NCBI GenBank assembly: GCA_964628685.1
Contig: CAZVNM010000002.1
Span: 434,001-498,000, forward strand
Source: CALMEC01 sp964628685
GTDB lineage: Bacteria > Actinomycetota > Thermoleophilia > Miltoncostaeales > Miltoncostaeaceae
Length of the DNA stretch: 64,000 nucleotides
Direction: 5' to 3'
Shown: positions 54,801 to 64,000 of the stretch, piece after piece
How the letters are laid out: every line of letters starts with the position of its first letter
How positions within the stretch are numbered: the first letter of the stretch is position 1
The notes under the pieces: model-generated
What the model saw: the letters and a program-made list of their open reading frames with translations, nothing else
Told to the model about the DNA's origin: nothing
The model's database searches: none
Made by a program: the position numbers and the translations under genes

Positions 54801-56543
54801 GTGACCGACGAACAGACGCCCAGCACCTTCGCCGACCTCGGCCTGTCCCCGGCGGTGCTCGCGGCGGTGGGCACCGTCGGCTACGAGACACCGTCGCCGA
54901 TCCAGGCACAGACGATTCCGCCGCTCCTTGCGGGGCGCGACGTGGTCGGCCGCGCCCAGACCGGCACCGGCAAGACCGCCGCCTTCGCGCTGCCGATCCT
55001 CAGCCGCCTCGACCTGCGGCGTTCGGCCCCGCAGGCCCTGGTGCTGGCACCCACGCGTGAGCTTGCGCTGCAGGTCTGCGAGGCGTTCGAGCGGTACGCG
55101 GTCGGGACGGAGGAGGTCCGCGTCCTGCCCGTCTACGGCGGCCAGGGGTACGGCGTGCAGCTGTCGGCGCTGCGGCGCGGGGTGCACGTCGTGGTCGGCA
55201 CGCCCGGCCGCATCATGGATCACATCGACCGCGGCACCCTCGACCTGTCCGGCATCCGCTTCCTCGTGTTGGACGAGGCCGACGAGATGCTCAACATGGG
55301 GTTCGTCGACGACGTCGAGACGATCCTCGCCAAGACGCCCACCGAGAAGCAGGTGGCGCTCTTCTCGGCGACCATGCCGGCCCCCATCCGCCGCATCGCC
55401 GAGACCTACCTGTCCGATCCGCTCGAGATCACGATCACGCGACGGGCCGCGACGGCCGAGAACATCAGCCAGCGGTTCCTCATGGTCTCGCAGCACCAGA
55501 AGGTCGAGGCGCTCACGCGTCTGTTGGAGGTGGAGGGCTTCGAGGCGGCGATCGTGTTCGCTCGCACCAAGCAGGCCACCGAGCACCTCGCCGAGCGCCT
55601 GCGCGCCCGGGGATTCGACGCGGCCGCCATCAACGGCGACATCACCCAGCCGCAGCGCGAGCGCACCGTCGCGGCCCTGAAGGACGGGTCGCTCGACGTG
55701 CTGGTCGCCACCGACGTGGCCGCCCGCGGCCTGGACGTCGATCGCATCAGCCACGTCGTCAACTTCGACATCCCCACCGACGCCGAGTCCTACGTGCACC
55801 GCATCGGTCGCACCGGTCGCGCCGGACGAAGCGGCACCGCCATCTCGTTCGTCACGCCGCGCGAACGCCATCTGCTGCGCCAGATCGAACGTCAGAGCCG
55901 GGCGACCATCGAGCAGATGCCGATGCCGAGCGTCGACGACGTCAACCAGACGCGCCTGTCGCGGTTCGACGACGCCATCACCGCGGCGCTCGACGACGCG
56001 TCGCGCATCGATCCGTTCCGCGACATCGTGCAGCACTACGTGCGCGAGCATGACGTGCCCGAGCTGGACGTGGCCGCCGCGCTGGCCGTCGTCATGCAGG
56101 GTGACCGGCCGCTGCTCCTGGAGGCCCGCGAGGAGTTGGAGAAGGTGCCCGCGCGCGACGAGCGTCCGCGCCCCGAACGTCCGCGACGCACCCCCGGTGG
56201 ACCCCGGCGCGGCGGGGACCGGCCCATGGCCGTCTACCGCATCCAGGTGGGCAAGCGCCACCGCGTCGAGCCGCGCCAGATCGTCGGTGCCATCGCCAAC
56301 GAGGGTGGGCTCAGCCGCGACGACTTCGGCGCCATCACCATCCGGCCCGACCACTCGCTGGTGGAGCTGCCGGCCGACCTTCCCGGCGAGGTCTTCCGAG
56401 CTCTCTCCCGCACGCGCATCTCGGGGAAGCTCATCCAGCTGGCGCCCGACGGCGGCGGCTCGGCCCGCCGGGCCGGGGGCCGGGATCGGCCGGGGTCCGG
56501 GAAGCCCGGCGGGCCGGGTTCGCGGCGCCCGGGCAAGCGCTGA
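54801..56543 (+). CDS. deaD: DEAD-box ATP-dependent RNA helicase (DeaD/CsdA-like)
   Basis: 580 residues. RecA-like core with TFADLGLSPAVL (Q-motif region), AQTGTGKT, PTREL, VLDEADEMLNMGF, FSATMP and HRIGRTGRAGR; then an Arg/Pro-rich linker and a DbpA-type RNA-binding domain (about 478-555: MAVYRIQVGKRHRVEPRQIVGAIANEGG) and a basic Gly/Arg/Lys tail. These enzymes remodel structured RNA in ribosome assembly and mRNA decay, often in the cold. Leaderless GTG start. The 200 bp after the stop are GC-rich without recognisable features. Confidence 0.93.
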   Translation: MTDEQTPSTFADLGLSPAVLAAVGTVGYETPSPIQAQTIPPLLAGRDVVGRAQTGTGKTAAFALPILSRLDLRRSAPQALVLAPTRELALQVCEAFERYAVGTEEVRVLPVYGGQGYGVQLSALRRGVHVVVGTPGRIMDHIDRGTLDLSGIRFLVLDEADEMLNMGFVDDVETILAKTPTEKQVALFSATMPAPIRRIAETYLSDPLEITITRRAATAENISQRFLMVSQHQKVEALTRLLEVEGFEAAIVFARTKQATEHLAERLRARGFDAAAINGDITQPQRERTVAALKDGSLDVLVATDVAARGLDVDRISHVVNFDIPTDAESYVHRIGRTGRAGRSGTAISFVTPRERHLLRQIERQSRATIEQMPMPSVDDVNQTRLSRFDDAITAALDDASRIDPFRDIVQHYVREHDVPELDVAAALAVVMQGDRPLLLEAREELEKVPARDERPRPERPRRTPGGPRRGGDRPMAVYRIQVGKRHRVEPRQIVGAIANEGGLSRDDFGAITIRPDHSLVELPADLPGEVFRALSRTRISGKLIQLAPDGGGSARRAGGRDRPGSGKPGGPGSRRPGKR

Positions 56544-56750
56544 GGGAATCAGGCGGGGCCGGCGCGGGGGCGGCGTGCGTCGGCCCGGGGCGCCCGGGCG
56601 GGCGCTGACGGGGGACGGTGTGGGGTCGGCGCGCTGGCTTCGGTGCGCTGCGGCCCGCGGGCGTCCGGATGGCCGCGGAGGGGCAGGGGGGACGGCTGGG
56701 CGCGATCGCGGACCGGCGGTCCGCCGGAGCACACGCCATCGCGTCGAGAC

Positions 56751-57357
56751 GGTCACAGCCCTGTGACCAGTGAACGTCGGGCGCCCTCAATTGAACGGAT
56801 GGCGGTTGGGGCGAGGGCGGCGCCGCCTCGGTCGTGCCCGTCCGTTCTGCTGCTCCGAGCCCGGAACGCGTGTCCGACGAGATCGTTCCGCGGGTGTCAC
56901 GTCTGTGTGAACAGTGAACGGTCGTCCACGTCCATTTGAACGTGGTGCGTCGTTCGATCGAACGGGCGCGCCGTTCAATTGAACGGCGGCGGGGGAACGA
57001 TGTCGTCGTCTCGTCCGCGCGGCGGTGGCACGACGGGCGGTTGGTCCTCGGGTGGGTGGCCTTTTCGACGAGTTCGTCTCGTGGGTGTCACGTCTTTATG
57101 AGCAGTGAACGGTCGCCGACGTCCATTTGAACGTGGTGCGTCGTTCGATCGAACGGGCGCGCTGTTCAATGGAACGGCCGCGGGGGAAAGGCGTCGTCGG
57201 TCTCGTCTGCGCGACGGCGAGGGGACGGGAGGTTCGTCGTTGATTGGGTGGCGGTCTCGACGAGTTCGTCTCGCGTGTGTCACGTCGTCGTGAACAGTGA
57301 ACGGTTGCCGACGTCCAATTGAACGTCGACGCCGCCGTTCAATCGAACGCCGACCGC
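56751..57357. repeat. Tandem array of ~192-bp intergenic repeats related to the 7.4-8.1 kb array
   Basis: Three full units have GTGTCAC anchors at 56894, 57085 and 57277 (191 and 192 bp apart) and a degenerate unit begins at 56751. Units share GTGTCACGTC, GTGAACAGTGAACGGT, GACGTCCA-TTGAACG, CGTTCGATCGAACG (56951, 57142) and CGTTC-N4-GAACG boxes including the 16-bp palindrome CCGTTCAATTGAACGG (56971-56986). A GACGAGTTCGTCTCG lead recurs. The first unit has a GGTCACAG-CC-CTGTGACC palindrome. The sequence 56544-56750 has no feature I can name. The array ends just before the lon promoter. Confidence 0.88.
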
Positions 57358-57381
57358 CCGGTTGACGACGATCGGGCCCCC

Positions 57382-57410
57382 TTGCGTTCTGCGGTTACTT
57401 GTCGTAACCT
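57382..57410 (+). promoter_or_regulatory. lon promoter
   Basis: TTGCGT (57382-57387), 17-bp spacer, TAACCT (57405-57410). Transcription should begin near 57417, leaving a ~46-nt leader with GAAAGG before the ATG at 57463. The first operator covers the -10. Confidence 0.6.
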
Positions 57411-57438
57411 GGTCCAACCACGGTTACCTACCGTAACC
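57393..57438. promoter_or_regulatory. Twin operator GGTTAC-N5-GTAACC at the lon promoter
   Basis: Two perfect copies: 57393-57409 (loop TTGTC) and 57422-57438 (loop CTACC), 29 bp apart centre to centre, i.e. close to three helical turns on one DNA face. One overlaps the -10, the other lies just after the start site, the layout of a repressor site. A half-site GGTAACC occurs upstream of the HxlR gene after lon. Confidence 0.65.
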
Positions 57439-57462
57439 ATCCGTTCCGAAAGGTACGCACGC

Positions 57463-59804
<2,342 letters not shown>

Positions 59805-59818
59805 ACCGGACGCGGCGG

Positions 59819-59824
59819 TAACCT
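59819..59824 (+). promoter_or_regulatory. -10-like element before the HxlR gene
   Basis: TAACCT inside GGTAACC, 10 nt before the ATG at 59835. The GTAACC half matches one arm of the operators at lon. Confidence 0.35.
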
Positions 59825-59834
59825 GGAGCCCGCC

Positions 59835-60146
59835 ATGGATTGTGGAGATCACAACCCGGTGTGTCCGCGGTACCAGTCGGCGGCCGAGCTTCTCGGCCGC
59901 CGCTGGAGCCTGGCCGTCATCAGGGTGGCGCTCGACGGACCGACCCGCTTCGGTGAGTTCCGGGCCAGCGTGGAGGGACTCTCGGCGCGCCTGCTGGCCG
60001 AGCGCCTGCGCGAGCTGGAGCAGGTGGGCGTCTTCGAACGCCACCAGGTGGGGCCGCGCACGCACGAGTACCGGCTGACCCCGAAGGGGGAGGCACTCGC
60101 CCGGGTCATCAACGAGCTGGAGGCCTGGGCCAACACCTGGGAGTGA
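59835..60146 (+). CDS. HxlR/DUF24-family transcriptional regulator
   Basis: 103 residues, single winged-helix domain: CPRYQSAAELLGRRWSLAVIRVALDGPTRFGEFR, LSARLLAERLRELEQVGVFERHQV and YRLTPKGEAL are the DUF24 landmarks. Cysteines at positions 3 and 10 in the N-terminal arm match the place where redox/electrophile-sensing family members (YodB, HypR, QorR types) carry their reactive Cys. Directly after lon and preceded by a half-site of the lon operator; control of lon and itself is my inference. ATG start. Confidence 0.88.
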   Translation: MDCGDHNPVCPRYQSAAELLGRRWSLAVIRVALDGPTRFGEFRASVEGLSARLLAERLRELEQVGVFERHQVGPRTHEYRLTPKGEALARVINELEAWANTWE

Positions 60147-60155
60147 TGCGGCCGG

Positions 60156-60183
60156 GTGTGGGTCCCCGTGCGGAGACCCACAC
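60156..60183. terminator. Bidirectional terminator
   Basis: GTGTGGGTC and GACCCACAC, a perfect 9-bp stem around a 10-nt loop between the convergent HxlR and DUF11-type genes. Confidence 0.65.
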
Positions 60184-60197
60184 CGTGTCGGCTCCCA

Positions 60198-62295
60198 TCA
60201 GCGCAGGCGGATGCCCCGCCGGATCACGCGGGTGGTGCTCTTCGTGGCCGAGACGTCGATTCGCTGCTGCAGCGTGACGACGGTCTTCCGACCCGCCAGG
60301 CGCTTCTTCCAGGCCGGTGTGAGGATCGCCCGAACCGTGGTCGGCGTCCTCGCTGCGACCGTGCGCCGGCCGACGCCGATCAGCACCGGGGCCTTCACCT
60401 TCATCCGGAACGCGGTCCTGGCGGTCGTGACCGGCAGGTAGACGCGCACCAGCACGGTGGCCGCCCGGTCGGTCCGGACGGTGGCCGGCACACCGGATCG
60501 CACGGCGGCCGCGATGCGCGTGGTCGGGAACGGGGTGACCGTGGCGCCGACCATCAGCGGCAGCGGTGCCGGCGCGGCGGGCGGTGGCGGGGGCGGGGGC
60601 GCGGGAGCCGGTGGGGGCGTCGTGACGGGCGGCGGTGCGGGGATCGCGATGTCCATACCCGCGTACACCGTGTTGTCGTCCCACACGTACTCGCCCTGTG
60701 CGGAGGTGGCGCTGGCGGTGAGCATGCCGCGCGGCCCGGCCGTGACGCCGGCGACGTTCAGCGTGACGCTCCGGGTCCCGCCGGCCGGGATGTCGCCGAC
60801 GAAGCAGGTGAACATACGTCCCGCCAGGCACTCGGGCGATGCACTCGACATTGTCAGGTTGTTCAGAAGGCGTCCGGTGATCTCTACGTCGGTCGCCGTG
60901 AGCGGGCCGTTGTTGCGGATCGTGAGTGTGACCGGAACCAATGCGCCCGGGGCCGCCGTCGGCACGTGGCTGGCCGTGATACTGAGATCCGCCTGATCGG
61001 CGTCGACACTTGTCGCGACCATTTGGGAGACGCGTCCGGACTGGCCCATGTAGGAGGGGCCGGTGTACGAGTTCGAGTCGAGACCGAACGTCGTGACGGC
61101 GACGGTCTGGGTGGTGTCGACCCTGCCGTTCACCGTGGCGACGATCGTGGCACCCACCGGGATCGATGGACCGATGTCACAGGACCACGAGCCAGCGCCC
61201 ACCGACGTGTCTGGCGCGCATGTGCCACCGGTGACCTGCGCGGAAGTGATGACCCCGTCTGCCATCCGCTGCAGTTGCAGCCGACCTCTGACAGAGAAGG
61301 CGTCCGGTCCGTCGTTGCGCATTGTGACCGTGTGAACATACGTGCCCGGTCCCGCCATCCACTCGGTGGCGTCGGTCGTGACCATCCTGAGGCGTGCGGT
61401 CGTTCCGTCGGTCACCTGGATGGAGTAGCTGGCAGGAGGACCGAAAGGCTTCAGGACTCCGTCGGATTGGCCGTCGCCCGTCGACCGCACCGCGAGGGAC
61501 ACCCTCGCGTACGGCGTCACGGTACCGGCCTTGTCGGTGACGGCGAGCGGGACGCTTCCGTCGGCGGGGATCGTCCCGAGGTTGAGGTCCACATACCCGG
61601 TTCCCAGTCCATTCATGACGGTTGCGCCCTCGACTCCGGTCACGGTGAAGCCGGACGTCATCACCGAATCCGGACGTGATCCGCAGCACCGCTCGGTGCC
61701 CGGTTCATCACTGTGAACGGCAACGTGATCGTCGACCCTGACGCCACGTGGTCGTTTGCCGACGACGGCATGTCTCCATTGCCGTACAGGTTGCTCTGGC
61801 CTGACGTGACCGTTGCCGTCTTGGGAAGCGGCGTCATCCCCCATGTGTCGCCGGGCGTGACGTTCTTCGGCATGAAGCTGCCCGAAACGATCGGCACGTA
61901 GTTCGCCGGAAGCGCGACCGGGATCGTGAGCGTGTGCGATCCGGCGCTACCAAAGGTCACATTGGAGCAACTGACCGTCTGTCCCGCCGGTGTGCACGAC
62001 ATCTGGCCGGCACTTCCGGATGTTGTGATCGGGCGGAACGCGAGCGGATCGGAGGTGTGCCCTCCTGTCGTCATACCGAACGACACGGTGAACGTCGCCG
62101 GCCCGCTGGTTGCACCGTCCGACGTCACCGTCAGCTTCCAGTCCGCCGTCGTGCCCGGAGTCAGCGTCGTGGTTGTCGGGGCGTCCCACGACGCGGTGAG
62201 CGTGGCGGCGTTCGCGCTTCCCGCGAAGCCCAGCACTGCCGCCGCGATGAGGATCGTTCTGCGGATGAGCCTCCGCGAGACCGACCGGTGTTCAT
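60198..62295 (-). pseudogene. Secreted DUF11-type repeat protein with two frame disruptions
   Basis: The best start is the ATG at 62295, preceded by GGAGG at good spacing, but its frame must shift near 62272-62277 to enter the signal peptide (RRLIRRTILIAAAVLGFAGSANAA). A second shift near 61665-61690 joins the first part (ending at 61661) to the rest. Adding one base at each site gives exactly 700 codons. The product would be exported, with Ig/DUF11-like domains (DQADLSITASHVPTAAPGALVPVTLTIRNNGPLTATDVEITG), a Pro-rich linker (about residue 560) and a basic C-terminal beta domain. Codon use is less GC-extreme than neighbours. Likely a surface protein; decay or error both possible. Confidence 0.7.
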
Positions 62296-62588
62296 GTGCG
62301 CCTCCGTCGGCGTGTCTGGTGGTCGTTCGTGACCGCGGCGCGCGGGATGCCGCCCCAGGCGACGGGTTCGCGCGTGTCGGATCCTTGCGCGACATCGTAA
62401 CGATCCGCCGCATCGATGAAAAGAGATCCAACATGACCATGTGCCATCGGTCCCATGGTGTCGGGGGACATCACCTGGGCCTCCCGGGTGGCGCCCCCCT
62501 CCCGCCGCCGGTTGACGTGTGGTGGACGACCGGTGTCGCACACGCCCGTCCGATTGCATCCCGGGCGAACGGGCATCACCCTCCCGTC

Positions 62589-62918
62589 ATGCCGAGCACC
62601 GTTCATTCACCCGGTCCGATCGTCGAGCGCGTCGCCGGCTGGCTGCGCCACGCCTACGGCGACGGCATCCCGGCGCACGACCTGATCGGCGTGCTCTGTG
62701 TCCTGTCGGGGCGGCTCACCGTGGACGAGCGCGACGCGATCGCCCCGGTCGTCGCCGATATCACCCGCGAGGACTGCGCCACGCCGGTCGACGAGATCCG
62801 CGGACTGCTGCAGATGGCGACCCCGGGTGATGTGGCTCCGGTCGACCGCCTGCGGGTGGCGGCACGGCTCGCGGGCGGCGGCTGGCCGCTCGGCGAGGTC
62901 CTCACCGCGTCCGACTGA
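62589..62918 (+). CDS. DUF3349 protein
   Basis: 109 residues: VERVAGWLRHAYGDGIPAHDLIGVLCVLSGRLTVDERDAIAPVVADI, EIRGLLQ and VDRLRVAARLAGGGWPLGEVL follow the pattern of the small helical actinobacterial DUF3349 family (structures known from mycobacteria, function not). ATG at 62589 chosen as the last start before the domain. The 293 bp upstream, to the DUF11 start, show no gene. Ends 15 bp from the convergent methyltransferase. Confidence 0.8.
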   Translation: MPSTVHSPGPIVERVAGWLRHAYGDGIPAHDLIGVLCVLSGRLTVDERDAIAPVVADITREDCATPVDEIRGLLQMATPGDVAPVDRLRVAARLAGGGWPLGEVLTASD

Positions 62919-62933
62919 CCGAGCGGCGGGGTG

Positions 62934-63731
62934 TCACGGCACCCGCAGCGCCCACATCGTGACGGCGGCCGCGGCCGCCACGTTGAGCGAGCTCACGCCC
63001 TCGGCCATCGGGATCCGCACCCGCACGTCCGCGCGGGCACGGGTGCGCGCGCGGAGACCGGCCTGCTCGGTGCCGAACACCAGGGCCAGGCGCCCCGGTG
63101 GCGCGGCGGCGAGCGCATCCAGGTCGACGGCGTCATCGTCGAGCGCCAGCGCGGCGACCGCGAACCCCCGCTCGCGCAGCAGGTCGATCCCCGCCGGCCA
63201 CGGCGTGATGCGGGTCCACGGCACGCGGAAGACGGTGCCCATCGAGACCCGGATCGACCGGCGGTAGAGCGGGTCGGCGCACCCGGGCGTGACGAGCACG
63301 GCGTCGGCGCCCAGCGCCGCCACCGAGCGGAAGATGGCGCCCACGTTCGTGTGGTTGGTCAGGTCCTCCAGGACCACCACGCGACGCGCTCCGCGCAGCA
63401 CGTCGTCCGGTGCCGGCAGGGGAGTGCGGTGCATGGACGCGATGGCACCCCGGTGCACGTGGAAGCCGGTGATCCGCTCCATGACGTCGTCGGCGACCAC
63501 GTACGTGGGGACCTCATCGGGGACGAGGTGACCCACCCGGTCCTCGAGCGCGGAGCCGACCAGCACCGACCGGGGGCGGTGGCCCGCCGCGAGCGCGCGC
63601 TGGATGACCGTGGCGCCCTCGGCCAGGAAGAGCCCGTGGTCCGCGTCCAGGTGGCGCCGCAGGTTGACGTCCTTCAGGCGGACGTAGTCCGCGAGGCGGG
63701 GATCGTCGGGATCGTCGACCGGGATGCGCAC
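62934..63731 (-). CDS. SpoU/TrmH-family RNA 2'-O-ribose methyltransferase
   Basis: 265 residues. An N-terminal substrate-binding domain (ADHGLFLAEGATVIQRALAAG) precedes the trefoil-knot SPOUT domain with its three motifs: NHTNVGAIFRSVAALGADAVLV, FGTEQAGL and IPMAEGVSSLNVAAAAAV. It methylates the 2'-hydroxyl of a tRNA or rRNA nucleotide using SAM; target not predictable. GTG start at 63731, 7 nt after a TACCGT -10 element, so probably leaderless. Confidence 0.93.
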   Translation of the reverse strand: MRIPVDDPDDPRLADYVRLKDVNLRRHLDADHGLFLAEGATVIQRALAAGHRPRSVLVGSALEDRVGHLVPDEVPTYVVADDVMERITGFHVHRGAIASMHRTPLPAPDDVLRGARRVVVLEDLTNHTNVGAIFRSVAALGADAVLVTPGCADPLYRRSIRVSMGTVFRVPWTRITPWPAGIDLLRERGFAVAALALDDDAVDLDALAAAPPGRLALVFGTEQAGLRARTRARADVRVRIPMAEGVSSLNVAAAAAVTMWALRVP

Positions 63732-63738
63732 GCTGGGG

Positions 63739-63744
63739 ACGGTA
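63739..63744 (-). promoter_or_regulatory. -10 element of the methyltransferase gene
   Basis: On the minus strand TACCGT lies 7 nt before the GTG start; no Shine-Dalgarno sequence. Confidence 0.4.
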
Positions 63745-63778
63745 GCGCCGGACTGCGGACCACCGCGACGGCGAGGAC

Positions 63779-64000
63779 TCAGACGGGCGTGAGGCGGAAC
63801 ACCGGGTGGTCTCGATCGTCGGGCAGCTGCTCGAAGAACGACTTGACGGCCCGGCCGGCGACGCGTCGATAGTCGGTGACGATTGGGCCACGCTCCGGCA
63901 CCGGCACCTCCTGGGCCGTGTACTCGGCCTCGCGTCCGGGACGGCCCAGCCGGCATCGTCCCGCCACGCGCAGGTTTCGCACCCACTCGGTCTCACCCCG
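63779..64000 (-). CDS. Deazaflavin-dependent nitroreductase-family protein (partial, runs off right edge)
   Basis: Only the C-terminal ~73 residues are in the window: RGETEWVRNLRVAGRCRL, then ..YTAQEVPVPERGPIVTDYRR and SFFEQLPDDRDHPVFRL. This matches the C-terminal half of F420-dependent (Ddn/DUF385-like) split-barrel proteins, where the WVRNLR-type segment is characteristic. Such enzymes are typical of Actinobacteria. Cofactor and substrate are inferred from family only. Confidence 0.65.
   Translation of the reverse strand, partial: RGETEWVRNLRVAGRCRLGRPGREAEYTAQEVPVPERGPIVTDYRRVAGRAVKSFFEQLPDDRDHPVFRLTPV

Noticed and set aside
52258..54909. 883-codon minus-strand open frame
   Set aside because: Antisense of the GGDEF-EAL gene; Arg/His/Asp-rich low-complexity translation.
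56951..56964. CGTTCGATCGAACG considered as a LexA box
   Set aside because: LexA consensus is GAAC-N4-GTTC; here half-sites are in the opposite order.
56643..57293. Short frames ending in NSER-x2-TS in the second array
   Set aside because: Conserved only because the DNA boxes are conserved; no start signals or coding bias.

Overview
The window is very GC-rich, densely packed, bacterial chromosomal DNA. Gene content and start-site style suggest an aerobic actinobacterium; the density of c-di-GMP proteins, EtfAB and crotonase-type genes and DUF3349 would fit the Thermoleophilia (Solirubrobacter/Patulibacter-like), but that placement is inference from gene content only. I see no rRNA, tRNA, CRISPR array, prophage or insertion sequence.

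Layout. 1-5.4 kb: ygfZ-like and LON-domain genes divergent from hisC-meaB, then a convergent Tim44-like/NmrA pair. 5.4-7.4 kb: an SPFH protein with a NAD-kinase-like partner. 7.43-8.14 kb: four ~200-bp tandem intergenic repeats. 8.3-16.4 kb: degenerate Nudix regulator, DUF2231 membrane protein, diguanylate cyclase, two tandem GSTs, a chimeric solute-binding protein, a 48-bp repeat array and pepA. 16.6-24.4 kb: a B12-binding mutase domain protein, a crotonase, a c-heme lipoprotein divergent from a LysR regulator plus EamA exporter, then etfBA. 24.6-29.2 kb: recQ and a frameshifted PAS-GGDEF-EAL gene. 29.2-37.8 kb: the housekeeping block rpmE-prfA-hyp-prmC-tsaC, interrupted by a minus-strand ltrA-like/aldo-keto reductase pair, then upp-SDR and wecA. 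37.9-44.6 kb: GAP-family protein, PAS-GAF-GGDEF-HD-GYP protein, secreted beta-propeller and a glycosyltransferase. 44.8-50.1 kb: a two-gene operon of giant 2-hydroxyacyl-CoA-dehydratase/activase (double-cubane-like) iron-sulfur proteins. 50.2-56.5 kb: ABM protein, vapC remnant, secreted protein, small protein, GGDEF-EAL protein and DEAD-box helicase. 56.75-57.36 kb: a second array of ~192-bp repeats related to the first, then lon (frameshifted) under a promoter with twin GGTTAC-N5-GTAACC operators, an HxlR regulator, a broken DUF11 surface protein, DUF3349, an rRNA/tRNA 2'-O-methyltransferase and the end of a deazaflavin-dependent enzyme.

How it works together. Five proteins with a GGDEF fold (four with apparently catalytic c-di-GMP domains) indicate elaborate c-di-GMP signalling. 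MeaB, the B12 domain, the crotonase and EtfAB point to acyl-CoA/methylmalonyl-CoA metabolism. Many genes start 6-8 nt after a TANNNT -10 element (often TAACCT), which suggests frequent leaderless transcription.

The strongest candidates for something undescribed are the pair of related ~200-bp palindromic repeat arrays, the activase-dehydratase iron-sulfur operon in an apparently aerobic organism, and the lon operator/HxlR arrangement. Three genes (lon, the PAS-GGDEF-EAL gene and the DUF11 gene) carry frame disruptions. The lon one is a single missing G in a G run inside Walker A, so base-calling error must be excluded before biological meaning is read into any of them.
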